A DNA stretch of 9,373 bases from Gammaproteobacteria bacterium (GCA_003489145.1 DNJI01000094.1:1-9373), one strand, 5' to 3'. Shown: positions 1 to 8,000, counted from the first letter of the stretch. Notes: a model not told the origin generated them from the sequence alone. Numbers and translations: made by a program.

Positions 1-489
1 TTAATTCCAAAAACACGTTTACTGGCTAATGTAGACGGTGTGATGAATGCAGTTTTGGTTAAAGGCAATGCTGTTGGTCCGACCCTTTACTATGGCGCAG
101 GTGCGGGTGATGAAGCTACGGCCAGCGCGGTGATTGCTGATTTGGTTGATATTATTAAAGGTACAGTGAGTGATGACATTCTTGGCTGGCAGTCTTTTGA
201 AGCAATGCCACACCAAGCAGTAGATGAGATTGAAAGTATTTTTTACTTACGCTTATTAGCTACTGACAAACCTGGCGTATTGGCTGATATCACCACGATT
301 TTTGCCAAACACAACATCAGTGTTGAAGCAGTCATTCAAAAACAAATTGATGCACAAAATAACGCTCACATTGCAATTATCACCAACCAAGTCAAAACAG
401 GTGAAATCAATGCGGCTGTTGATGAGATTCAAAAAAATGATTTCATCCAAGAAACTGTTAAAATCATTCATGTGGAAACACTGGATTAA
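1..489 (+). CDS. hom: Homoserine dehydrogenase, C-terminal part (5' end outside window)
   Basis: This enzyme reduces aspartate-4-semialdehyde to homoserine with NAD(P)H in the cytoplasm, the branch point to threonine and methionine. The frame is open from base 1, so this is the last 162 residues of a protein that is usually about 430 residues long. The ATG at 40 is internal, because the codons before it (LLANVDGV) are already conserved family sequence. Visible parts are the end of the catalytic domain (VDGVMNAVLVKG, then GPTLYYGAGAG and ATASAVIADL) and a C-terminal ACT domain from about base 241 (FYLRLLATDKPGVLADIT) to the end, the usual site of threonine feedback inhibition. The NAD-binding fold and the catalytic Asp/Lys lie upstream and cannot be checked. 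thrC follows 22 bp after the stop, a normal hom-thrC operon. Identification is secure; feedback control is inferred from the ACT domain. Confidence 0.96.
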   Translation, partial: LIPKTRLLANVDGVMNAVLVKGNAVGPTLYYGAGAGDEATASAVIADLVDIIKGTVSDDILGWQSFEAMPHQAVDEIESIFYLRLLATDKPGVLADITTIFAKHNISVEAVIQKQIDAQNNAHIAIITNQVKTGEINAAVDEIQKNDFIQETVKIIHVETLD

Positions 490-511
490 TATTAAGGATT
501 AATAAAATACT

Positions 512-1576
512 ATGAGATATACTGGCCTAATTGAAAACTATAGAGACAGACTTCCTGTTGATGACTCAACTCGCTTAATCAGTTTGGGTGAGGGTAATAC
601 ACCACTCATACGTTTAGAGAATATTCCTGCAACCTTAGGCAAAGATGTGGATATTTATATTAAATACGAAGGCCTAAATCCAACGGGTTCATTTAAAGAT
701 CGTGGCATGACCATGGCAGTTACTAAAGCCGTGGAGTCAGGCTCTAAAGCCATCATTTGTGCCTCAACGGGTAACACTTCTGCTTCGGCGGCAGCTTATG
801 CTGCGCGCGCTGGCATTAAAGCTTTTGTACTGATTCCAGAGGGAAAAATTGCCCTAGGAAAATTGGCACAAGCCATGATTCATGGTGCTGTTATTATCCA
901 GATCAAAGGTAACTTTGATGATGGTATGCGCTTAGTCAAAGAAGTGGCTGATCACGCGCCTGTATCGATTGTCAACTCAATCAATCCTTATCGCTTACAA
1001 GGTCAAAAAACCGCCGCCTTTGAAATTATTGAAGAGCTTGGTGATGCACCAGATTATCATTGCTTACCGGTTGGTAATGCAGGCAACATCTCAGCACATT
1101 GGATGGGCTACAAAGAATACCATGAAGATGGAAAAGCTGCCAACACACCAAAAATGGTAGGTTACCAAGCAGCAGGTGCAGCACCCTTTGTTAAAGGTGA
1201 GATGGTGGACGAACCAGAAACAATTGCCACGGCGATTCGTATTGGCCATCCACAAAGTTGGGATTTAGCACACACCGTTGAAAAAGAATCAAACGGCTGG
1301 TTTGATGCATTGACCGATGAAGAAATTCTAGCGGCACAAAAATTACTCACTGAAAAAGAAGGTATCTTCTGTGAACCGGCATCAGCAACATCGCTTGCCG
1401 GTGCAATGCGTGATATAAAAAGTGGCAAGATTCCTGAGGGCTCTAAGATTGTTTGTACACTAACCGGTCATGGTCTTAAAGACCCTGATACTGCTATCGC
1501 ACAATGTAAAGATGCAATGATTAATATCAATCCAGTCATGGATGAGGTGCGAGACGCCATACTAGACAACATGTAA
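512..1576 (+). CDS. thrC: Threonine synthase (short type)
   Basis: This PLP enzyme converts O-phospho-L-homoserine to L-threonine and phosphate, the last step of threonine synthesis. At 354 residues it is the short fold-type II form, like that of Bacillus, and not the longer E. coli form of about 430. Visible landmarks are the PLP lysine K62 in PTGSFKDRG, the substrate/cofactor loop STGNTSAS (85-92), the phosphate-binding GNAGN (188-192), EPASA (288-292) and TGHGLKDP (318-325). The start is chosen because MRYTGLIENYRDRLP matches the conserved beginning of this family. The nearest Shine-Dalgarno-like element, AAGGA at 494-498, is 13 bases away, which is rather far. It lies 22 bp after hom. Homoserine kinase, which makes its substrate, is not between the two genes and must be encoded elsewhere. 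Confidence 0.97.
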   Translation: MRYTGLIENYRDRLPVDDSTRLISLGEGNTPLIRLENIPATLGKDVDIYIKYEGLNPTGSFKDRGMTMAVTKAVESGSKAIICASTGNTSASAAAYAARAGIKAFVLIPEGKIALGKLAQAMIHGAVIIQIKGNFDDGMRLVKEVADHAPVSIVNSINPYRLQGQKTAAFEIIEELGDAPDYHCLPVGNAGNISAHWMGYKEYHEDGKAANTPKMVGYQAAGAAPFVKGEMVDEPETIATAIRIGHPQSWDLAHTVEKESNGWFDALTDEEILAAQKLLTEKEGIFCEPASATSLAGAMRDIKSGKIPEGSKIVCTLTGHGLKDPDTAIAQCKDAMININPVMDEVRDAILDNM

Positions 1577-1585
1577 TCTGGATAA

Positions 1586-1613
1586 TATTTTTATTCAGGT
1601 TTGAATAAAAATA
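1586..1613 (+). promoter_or_regulatory. Perfect AT-rich inverted repeat between thrC and cysM
   Basis: The arms TATTTTTATTCA (1586-1597) and TGAATAAAAATA (1602-1613) are exact reverse complements, 12 bp each, around a GGTT loop. The repeat begins 10 bases after the thrC stop codon and ends 7 bases before the cysM ATG. Only two of the twelve pairs are G:C or C:G, and no U-run follows on the + strand, so it is a poor intrinsic terminator for thrC transcripts. It would fold across the ribosome landing site of cysM. It could modulate cysM translation, protect a 3' end after processing, or simply reflect A/T-rich spacer sequence. The symmetry is seen; the role is inference. Confidence 0.5.
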
Positions 1614-1620
1614 AAAAACT

Positions 1621-2526
1621 ATGAATAAAAATAATTATCCAACCATTGATCAAACGATTGGCAACACGCCACTGGTACGACTACAGCGGTTAAACCCTAA
1701 TCCTTCGAACATTATCCTACTCAAACTTGAGGGTAACAACCCTGCCGGCTCAGTCAAAGATCGTGCTGCCTTTAACATGATTACTCAGGCTGAATTACGC
1801 GGTGAAATCAGTCCTGGAGATACACTAATTGAGGCCACCAGCGGCAACACAGGTATTGCACTGGCAATGGTAGCGGCAATCCAGGGTTATCAAATGATTT
1901 TAATCATGCCTGATAATCTTTCACAAGAAAGACGTGACGCTATGACAGCCTATGGTGCAGAGCTAATCTTAGTTACCGAAGAACAAGGCATGGAAGGTGC
2001 ACGTGACTTGGCCGAACAAATGGAAAAGGACGACAAAGGCAAGCTGCTTGATCAATTTTCCAACGAGGATAATCCAAATTCCCATATAAACACCACGGCT
2101 GAAGAAATTTGGCAAGATACTAATGGTGAAATTACGCATTTTGTCTCAGCTATGGGTACCACAGGTACGATTATGGGTGTTTCTAGCTATTTAAAACAAA
2201 AAAATTCTGCCATTCAAATCATCGGTGTTCAACCCGAAGATGGTGCAAAAATTGCTGGTATTCGTCGCTGGCCGAAAGCCTACCTACCTAAGATTTTTGA
2301 TGCTTCTAAAGTCGACAATATAATGGATGTCTCGCAAATCTTTGCTGAGCAAACCACACGTGATTTGGCCACCCAAGAAGGTATCTTTGCTGGCGCATCT
2401 TCAGGAGGTGCAGTATCAGCAGCGATTGCACTATCCAAACAAGTCGACAATGCCGTTATTGTTACCATTGTTTGCGATCGGGGTGATCGATATCTTTCAA
2501 CAGGATTATTCAACACTGAGTCATAA
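1621..2526 (+). CDS. cysM: Cysteine synthase B (O-acetylserine sulfhydrylase, thiosulfate-type)
   Basis: This cytoplasmic PLP enzyme makes cysteine from O-acetylserine and sulfide, and the CysM class also uses thiosulfate to give S-sulfocysteine. The 301-residue product follows E. coli CysM almost throughout: QTIGNTPLVRLQR (11-23), PLP lysine K46 in SVKDR, TSGNTG (73-78), LIEATSGN, GMEGARDLA, GTTGT (179-183), GIRRWP (213-218) and CDRGDRYLS (285-293). The Arg-Arg-Trp stretch and the Cys-Asp pair distinguish CysM from CysK and are linked to thiosulfate use in the enterobacterial enzyme. The ATG is supported by its distance from the conserved TIGNTP, but no Shine-Dalgarno sequence precedes it; the leader is nearly all A and follows an inverted repeat. 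The ClC gene starts on the base after its stop, implying cotranscription and translational coupling. Like ThrC next door it is fold-type II, but clearly a separate family. Confidence 0.95.
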   Translation: MNKNNYPTIDQTIGNTPLVRLQRLNPNPSNIILLKLEGNNPAGSVKDRAAFNMITQAELRGEISPGDTLIEATSGNTGIALAMVAAIQGYQMILIMPDNLSQERRDAMTAYGAELILVTEEQGMEGARDLAEQMEKDDKGKLLDQFSNEDNPNSHINTTAEEIWQDTNGEITHFVSAMGTTGTIMGVSSYLKQKNSAIQIIGVQPEDGAKIAGIRRWPKAYLPKIFDASKVDNIMDVSQIFAEQTTRDLATQEGIFAGASSGGAVSAAIALSKQVDNAVIVTIVCDRGDRYLSTGLFNTES

Positions 2527-3798
2527 ATGCGTCGATACTTCTCTCATCAATTTCCCAATGAGATTAAAACTTACGCATCACTATTACTAGCCAGCATCGC
2601 CTCTGTGATTGTCATTACTTTCTTCTTAGAGGTAAGTGATTATGCACAGCATAGTTTTAAAAACCTAATCGGCGCCAATCCTTATTTAAGCTTTATTATT
2701 ACACCGATTGTTTTTGTAGGCATTGTTTATGTTGCAAAATATTATTGCCATTACGTACAAGGCAGTGGTATTCCACAACTCATTGCTGCGACTGATTCAC
2801 GCAATAAAAGTATTCGTGAGCAGTTACTCTCGTTCCGAATCGCCTTAGGAAAAATTGGCTTTATTTTTTTAGGAATGCTGGGTGGTGCGCCGATTGGCAT
2901 TGAAGGCCCAAGCATTCATATTGGTGGTTCTATTTTTTATGGCTTTAATCGATTCATCAAACTTAATCGTAAGTTTTTAATTCATGCTTTAATTGCAATT
3001 GGTGGTAGTGCCGGGCTGATTGTCGCCTTTAATGCACCGATTGCAGGGTTTTTATTTGCTTATGAAGAGATTGGCCGAAAACTAAAAAAACAAGCGTTAA
3101 TACTGATTGCCATCATGAGTGGCATTGTTTATCTATTCGCCATTATGTATCGTGGTGATGCAAATTATCTAACCAACCTTTCTGCTTATTCACTCGAGCT
3201 AACGTTAGTTTGGCAGTTATTACCTTTGGCTATTTTAGCGGGCGTACTGGGTGGATTATTTTCAAAATCTACCTTATTCCTCATCAACAAATTTATTACC
3301 CATAGCAAACTTAAAGTCATCACCATCGCTGTGGTTCTTGGATTTATTGTCGCCAGCTTTAATTACCTATCTACTGGTCAAATTGCAGGATCTGGCAAAG
3401 ATGAGGTGCTGTTAATGTTGGGAGGTACAGGTTTGGGCTTAGACTTTGTTGCCATGAAGTACTTTGCTACGCTTACTTCACTTGCCTCAACAATTCCAGG
3501 CGGATTATTTATGCCAAGCATTTCAATCGGTGCGGGCATTGGCTCAGAGGTTGCTAGTTTTTATACGCAGATTGACGCTCAAGTGATTATCATCATGGCA
3601 ATGATCGCTTACCTTAGTGCGGTAATTAGGGCGCCATTAACATCAGTATTTGTCATCCTAGAAATGACGACCACACTACACTTACTGATCCCAGGACTCA
3701 TGATTGCCTTTATCGCCAATTGGATATCAAAGCAAATTTTTGCACAGCCAATCTACGAAGCTTTGGCTGATAACTACCTAAAACTAACAGGCAAGTAG
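2527..3798 (+). CDS. ClC-family chloride channel/proton-chloride antiporter, no CBS domains
   Basis: This 423-residue inner-membrane protein has the hydrophobic repeats of the ClC family. Selectivity-filter and gating motifs are present in order: GSGIP (79-83, its Ser lining the chloride site), GIEGP (124-128) with the gating glutamate E126, NAPIAGFLFAYEE (169-181) whose second Glu, E181, lines up with the internal proton glutamate E203 of E. coli ClcA, GGLFMP (325-330), and Y410 in QPIYEAL matching the filter tyrosine Y445. Keeping both glutamates predicts a proton-coupled exchanger, and Ser in GSGIP predicts chloride over nitrate. The position before the gating Glu is Ile, where Lys or Arg is usual. 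There is no C-terminal CBS pair, typical of short bacterial forms. The ATG directly follows the cysM TAA, with only a weak GAG at 2518-2520, so it probably depends on coupled translation. The role (acid tolerance, ion balance) cannot be told from sequence. Confidence 0.93.
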   Translation: MRRYFSHQFPNEIKTYASLLLASIASVIVITFFLEVSDYAQHSFKNLIGANPYLSFIITPIVFVGIVYVAKYYCHYVQGSGIPQLIAATDSRNKSIREQLLSFRIALGKIGFIFLGMLGGAPIGIEGPSIHIGGSIFYGFNRFIKLNRKFLIHALIAIGGSAGLIVAFNAPIAGFLFAYEEIGRKLKKQALILIAIMSGIVYLFAIMYRGDANYLTNLSAYSLELTLVWQLLPLAILAGVLGGLFSKSTLFLINKFITHSKLKVITIAVVLGFIVASFNYLSTGQIAGSGKDEVLLMLGGTGLGLDFVAMKYFATLTSLASTIPGGLFMPSISIGAGIGSEVASFYTQIDAQVIIIMAMIAYLSAVIRAPLTSVFVILEMTTTLHLLIPGLMIAFIANWISKQIFAQPIYEALADNYLKLTGK

Positions 3799-4224
3799 TT
3801 AAAAAGGTCTAACCACCACCAAAACAATAATAGCCACCAGTATCAATACTGGAAACTCATTAAACCAACGATAAAACACATGCGAACGCGTGTTTTGATC
3901 TGCCTTAAAAACACTCAACAAATGCCCGCAATAAAAATGATAAGCAATCAAGATACCTACCAATACTAACTTAGCGTGTAGCCAGTACTGCCCAGCATAG
4001 GCTTGCCATGCATAATCTTGCAGCATCCACACACCTAAGATAGTCGCAATCACAAAACTTGGCGTCATAATGCCACGGTAAAGCTTGCGTTCCATCACCT
4101 TAAAACGTTCAACACTGACTTTATCATCACTCATAGCGTGATAAACGAACAAGCGTGGCAAGTAAAACAACGCTGCAAACCAAGTGATAACACTAATAAT
4201 ATGAAAAGCCTTTATCCACAACAT
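3799..4224 (-). CDS. hemJ: HemJ-type protoporphyrinogen IX oxidase
   Basis: HemJ oxidises protoporphyrinogen IX to protoporphyrin IX, the penultimate step of heme synthesis, at the inner membrane, in bacteria lacking HemG or HemY. The 141-residue product is of usual length with about four membrane segments: residues 5-25, 53-70, 84-104 and 123-139. Family hallmarks are H8 in KAFHIISVITWFA, FYLPRLFVYH (20-29), RKLYRGIMTPS (46-56), WLHAKL (81-86) with K85, and YRWFNEFP (118-125). A conserved first-helix His and a Lys have been implicated in heme binding and activity in studied HemJ proteins. The start is supported by AGGAA (4229-4233 on the + map) just upstream. Its stop abuts the stop of the convergent ClC gene with no spacer. 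It diverges from the large dehydrogenase gene across 75 bp. No other heme gene is in the window. Confidence 0.93.
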   Translation of the reverse strand: MLWIKAFHIISVITWFAALFYLPRLFVYHAMSDDKVSVERFKVMERKLYRGIMTPSFVIATILGVWMLQDYAWQAYAGQYWLHAKLVLVGILIAYHFYCGHLLSVFKADQNTRSHVFYRWFNEFPVLILVAIIVLVVVRPF

Positions 4225-4256
4225 ACAATTCCTAACAATAAATATAGTTGCTAACC

Positions 4257-4286
4257 ATTATAGTAAAATAAAGCGAAACTAATCAC
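4257..4286 (-). promoter_or_regulatory. Candidate promoter for hemJ
   Basis: On the minus strand an exact TATAAT lies at 4262 down to 4257. A weak -35, GTGATT (4286 down to 4281), stands 18 bases upstream of it. Transcription would begin near 4250, giving a leader of about 25 bases that contains AGGAA before the hemJ ATG. The -10 match is perfect; the -35 has only three of six consensus bases. The same 75-bp region must also hold the promoter of the divergent dehydrogenase gene. On the + strand the best -10-like words there are TATAGT (4259-4264) and TAAAAT (4264-4269), without a good -35, so the two promoters probably overlap. Confidence 0.45.
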
Positions 4287-4293
4287 CCTCTTT

Positions 4294-4302
4294 AGGCACT
4301 TG
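4294..4302 (+). promoter_or_regulatory. TTG start region of the large dehydrogenase gene
   Basis: The only usable initiator ahead of the conserved N-terminus is TTG at 4300-4302. AGG at 4294-4296 is the sole Shine-Dalgarno-like element and is only three bases from the start, which is short. An in-frame TAA at 4264-4266 limits any longer N-terminus, and the codons between contain no ATG or GTG. A start with TTG and a poor ribosome site predicts weak initiation. Confidence 0.6.
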
Positions 4303-7300
4303 AAGAAATACCGCGAAATTCCCTACAACTATACTTCGTTCTCAGACAAGGAAGTCGTCTGTCGTTTTTTAGGTGAAGAATCGTGGGAATTACTCAATCA
4401 ACTTAGACAAAATCGTAATACCGGTCGAAGCGCTAGAATGCTGTTTGAAGTGCTGGGTGATATGTGGGCAGTAAACCGCAATCCTTATTTACAAGAAGAC
4501 TTAATCAAAAATAAACGCCGTTGGAAGGCGCTTACTGAGGCGCTTTATTCACGTTTAAATCAAATTAGATCACGCGCTGATAGTAATGAAAAAGTGCTTG
4601 AGTTAGTACACAGCGCTGACCAAGCAGTTGATGGTTTCAAACACTGCTTAAGCGAATTCAAAAACAACAAACAACGCATCAAAAAAGCTTTACTTAAGGT
4701 TACTCATAACAACAACATTCGCTTTGATGCGCTATCTCGATCATCACATGCAACAGATGCAACGGATTGGCGTGTTGAGTATCCAGCCGTGGTGATCACC
4801 CCAGATACTGAAATTGAAATTGCCGATATTGTCAAAACCTGTATTGAACTGGGTTTAACAATCATTCCTCGTGGTGGTGGTACGGGCTATACCGGTGGTG
4901 CGATTCCCTTAGATACACAAACAGCCGTTATCAATACCGAAAAACTCAGCTTTATTGAGCCCATTCATAATCAAGATGGATTACATTCAATCAATGTGGG
5001 TGCGGGTGTGATTACTAAGCGTGTGAGCGAAGCAGCAGCAGCCAACAATTTAGTGTTTGCAGTAGATCCTACCTCGCAAGATGCCTGTACGATTGGTGGT
5101 AATGTGGCTATGAATGCCGGTGGTAAAAAAGCCCTGCGCTGGGGTACAACCATTGATAACTTACTCTCTTGGAAAATGGTGATGCCCGACGGTAATTGGC
5201 TACAAGTCAAACGCTTAGATCACAATCAAGACAAAATTCAACTATTAGATGAAGTCAGCTTTAAAATCCATCATTTAAAAACTGATGGAAAGACTCTGCT
5301 AAAAACGGAAACACTCACCATTAATGCCACGAACATGCGCAAGAGTGGTTTGGGTAAAGATGTAACCAATAAATTTTTAGATGGCCTGCCCGGTATTCAA
5401 AAAGAAGGTTGTGATGGCTTTATCACCTCAGCTGAATTTATCCTTCACCAACCACTCGAACACATTAATACTTTATGTTTAGAGTTCTTTGGTCACGATT
5501 TAGACAATGCTGTTTCTGCTATTGTTGCAATTAAAGATAATGTTGATAGTAATCAAGATGTTGATTTAGTGGGTATGGAGCACCTCGATGCTCGCTATGT
5601 AAAAGCGGTTAATTACACCACCAAAGCCAATCGATCAGAACTACCTAAAATGATACTACTGATTGATATTAGCTCGAATAATCAATCTTCTTTAGACGAT
5701 CAGATTGATCAAATCATCACCCTAACACACGATCGTGAAGGCGAATGCTTTGTGGCTAAATTGCCTGAAAAACGAAAAAATTTTTGGAAAGATCGCTCCA
5801 ATACTGCCGCAATTGCCGCCCACACTAACGCCTTTAAAATCAACGAAGATGTGGTGATTCCACTAGACAAACTGGGTGAGTATAGCCATGGTATTGAGCA
5901 CATCAATATTCGACTTTCAATCGAAAATAAATTAGCCACCTTAGATACAGTTAAAGCTTATTTTCAAAACATTAACCCAGACTCTAGCTTAATTAAAGAC
6001 AAAATTGACCATGCTTTAACTTTGCTCGATGAAGTTAATACCGAGTGGAAAGGCGCATTATCAAGTCTAGCAATAGCAGCTGAATTTAAAGCCATTCAAA
6101 CAGGTGAACGAGTTATCTCCTATATTAATGAATTTGCACAACCATTAAACGAATTACTCATGGGCGACCTCTTTACCGAAATTCGTAAAGAAGTCCAAGC
6201 AATCCATACTGAGTACCGTGAAAGCCGTCTTTTTGTCGCTACTCATATGCATGCTGGTGATGGTAATGTACATACCAACATTCCAGTGCATTCACATAAT
6301 ACGCAAATGCTGCACCAAGCTGAAGCCGTCGTGGATGAAATCATGACCTTGGCATCAGATCTTGGTGGTGTCATTTCTGGCGAACATGGGATTGGTTTAA
6401 CCAAATATCAATATCTTTCTGATGAATTTAAACAAGAATTTATTGAGTACAAAAATAAAATCGACCCAAATGGGTATTTTAATAAAGGCAAGCTCATGCC
6501 TGGTAGTGGGTTAGATAATGCCTTTACTCCATCACTAAGATTGGTTGAGCAAGAGGCTTTGATTTTAGAAAGCAGTGAAATTGGTGAAATTAACGACATG
6601 GTGAAATCCTGCCTACGTTGTGGTAAATGTAAAGATGTGTGTACCACTCATGTGCCAGAAGCTAACTTATTGTATTCACCTCGTGACAAAATTATTGGCA
6701 CTAACCTAATCTCTGAAGCCTTCCTCTACGAAGAACAAACGCGTCGAGGCGTTTCGATTAATCATTTTGATGAATTTAACGACATTGCTGATCATTGCAC
6801 TATTTGTCATCGTTGCGAGGCGCCTTGCCCAGTCAATATTGATTTTGGCGATGTCTCAATCAAAATGAAAAATATTTTAGTTAAGCAAAAACAAAGGCAT
6901 ACCAATATTGCTGCTAGAGTTTCTATTGCTTATTTAAATATGACCAAGCCGTGGCAAATCAACCTCACCAAAAAACTGTTAATTGACTTTAGTTACAAAG
7001 CCCAACACCTTGCCTCTAGACTGGCTAAACCGTTCTTAAAGAAACAACCCAATAAAACCGTTGGTAGTCCAAATGCTTTAACCGAGTTGGTGACAATTTT
7101 AGACAAACCATTACCAACCGATACGGGTATGGCACCACTGCGCAGTTTACTCAATATTAATGATGCGGGCACCATTCCGATCTTGGCACATCCTGATAAC
7201 TCTAACGCTGATTCACCGAGTGTGTTTTATTTTCCAGGCTGTGGTTCTGAACGTCTATATTCTCAAATTGGCCTGGCTACCGTCGCCCTACTCTATCATC

Positions 7301-7992
7301 AAGGGGTTAAAGTCGTACTACCACCAAGTTACTTGTGCTGTGGTTACCCACAAGCCAGTGCTGGTAATGAAGCTAAAAGTAAAGAGATTTCTACCGATAA
7401 TCGCGTGTTGTTCCATCGTATGGCCAATACACTCAACTACTTAGATATCAAGCATGTGCTAACCTCTTGTGGTACTTGTATTGATCAGCTCATGACCTAT
7501 GAGCTCGGTGATATTTTTAAAGACGCTCAACTTACCGATATTCACGAATACTTGTTGGCTAACGATGTCAAACTTAACAAGTCAGATGAAAAATATCTCT
7601 ACCATGCGCCCTGTCATGACCCAATTAAAAGTGGAGATTCTGCCGATGTGATTTCACAAATCATGGGTTCTGACGTAACTAACAACGATCGCTGTTGTGG
7701 TGAAGCGGGCACCTTTGCAGTGGCGCGTGCTGACATCGCCAAACAGGTTAAATTTAAAAAAGAAAATGAAATTCAAAAAGATTTGACAACATTGATTGGC
7801 ACACCAAAAGCCAAAAAAGGCATTAAGATGCTCACCACCTGCCCTGCTTGTCGCCAAGGCTTATCACGCTATCAAGCGTCCACAGGTATTGAGCCGATTT
7901 ATCCCGTTGAAGTGATGGCTGAACAAATCTTGGGTGCAAACTGGCAGAAAGACTTTATTAATTCTGTGGCAATTGAAAAAGTATTACTCTAA
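4300..7992 (+). CDS. DUF3683-type FAD-linked oxidase fused to 4Fe-4S and CCG domains (putative D-2-hydroxyacid dehydrogenase)
   Basis: This 1230-residue protein has several domains. Residues 1-130 resemble DUF3683 (REIPYNYTSFSDKE, then TGRSARMLFEVLGDMW). The FAD_binding_4 domain spans about 160-300 with PRGGGTGYTGGAIP (190-203) and DPTSQDACTIGGNVAMNAGG (256-275). The FAD oxidase C-terminal domain follows, with HMHAGDGNVHTN (649-660) and SGEHGIG (693-699), the metal/substrate residues of D-lactate and D-2-hydroxyglutarate dehydrogenases. Two 4Fe-4S clusters use C771/774/777/781 and C833/836/839/843. Two CCG domains have C981, CC1013-1014, C1057/1060 and C1105, CC1132-1133, C1181/1184. This predicts oxidation of a 2-hydroxyacid at FAD with electrons passing through Fe-S centres to a quinone or other carrier; YdiJ and GlcD/GlcF-like proteins share the layout. 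The substrate is unknown. There is no signal peptide. Translation begins at TTG: no ATG or GTG lies between it and the upstream in-frame stop at 4264, and the conserved REIPYNYTS begins at residue 5. Confidence 0.9.
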   Translation: MKKYREIPYNYTSFSDKEVVCRFLGEESWELLNQLRQNRNTGRSARMLFEVLGDMWAVNRNPYLQEDLIKNKRRWKALTEALYSRLNQIRSRADSNEKVLELVHSADQAVDGFKHCLSEFKNNKQRIKKALLKVTHNNNIRFDALSRSSHATDATDWRVEYPAVVITPDTEIEIADIVKTCIELGLTIIPRGGGTGYTGGAIPLDTQTAVINTEKLSFIEPIHNQDGLHSINVGAGVITKRVSEAAAANNLVFAVDPTSQDACTIGGNVAMNAGGKKALRWGTTIDNLLSWKMVMPDGNWLQVKRLDHNQDKIQLLDEVSFKIHHLKTDGKTLLKTETLTINATNMRKSGLGKDVTNKFLDGLPGIQKEGCDGFITSAEFILHQPLEHINTLCLEFFGHDLDNAVSAIVAIKDNVDSNQDVDLVGMEHLDARYVKAVNYTTKANRSELPKMILLIDISSNNQSSLDDQIDQIITLTHDREGECFVAKLPEKRKNFWKDRSNTAAIAAHTNAFKINEDVVIPLDKLGEYSHGIEHINIRLSIENKLATLDTVKAYFQNINPDSSLIKDKIDHALTLLDEVNTEWKGALSSLAIAAEFKAIQTGERVISYINEFAQPLNELLMGDLFTEIRKEVQAIHTEYRESRLFVATHMHAGDGNVHTNIPVHSHNTQMLHQAEAVVDEIMTLASDLGGVISGEHGIGLTKYQYLSDEFKQEFIEYKNKIDPNGYFNKGKLMPGSGLDNAFTPSLRLVEQEALILESSEIGEINDMVKSCLRCGKCKDVCTTHVPEANLLYSPRDKIIGTNLISEAFLYEEQTRRGVSINHFDEFNDIADHCTICHRCEAPCPVNIDFGDVSIKMKNILVKQKQRHTNIAARVSIAYLNMTKPWQINLTKKLLIDFSYKAQHLASRLAKPFLKKQPNKTVGSPNALTELVTILDKPLPTDTGMAPLRSLLNINDAGTIPILAHPDNSNADSPSVFYFPGCGSERLYSQIGLATVALLYHQGVKVVLPPSYLCCGYPQASAGNEAKSKEISTDNRVLFHRMANTLNYLDIKHVLTSCGTCIDQLMTYELGDIFKDAQLTDIHEYLLANDVKLNKSDEKYLYHAPCHDPIKSGDSADVISQIMGSDVTNNDRCCGEAGTFAVARADIAKQVKFKKENEIQKDLTTLIGTPKAKKGIKMLTTCPACRQGLSRYQASTGIEPIYPVEVMAEQILGANWQKDFINSVAIEKVLL

Positions 7993-8000
7993 AATAAGCA

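Noticed and set aside
1162..1428. Open frames on the opposite strand or in other frames within thrC, cysM and the dehydrogenase gene
   Set aside because: Their products show no recognisable motif and lie wholly inside well-supported genes, so they are taken as shadows of those genes.
512..2526. thrC and cysM as a tandem duplication
   Set aside because: Both are fold-type II PLP enzymes with similar loops, but their signatures place them in separate ancient families and no stretch of shared nucleotide sequence is visible.
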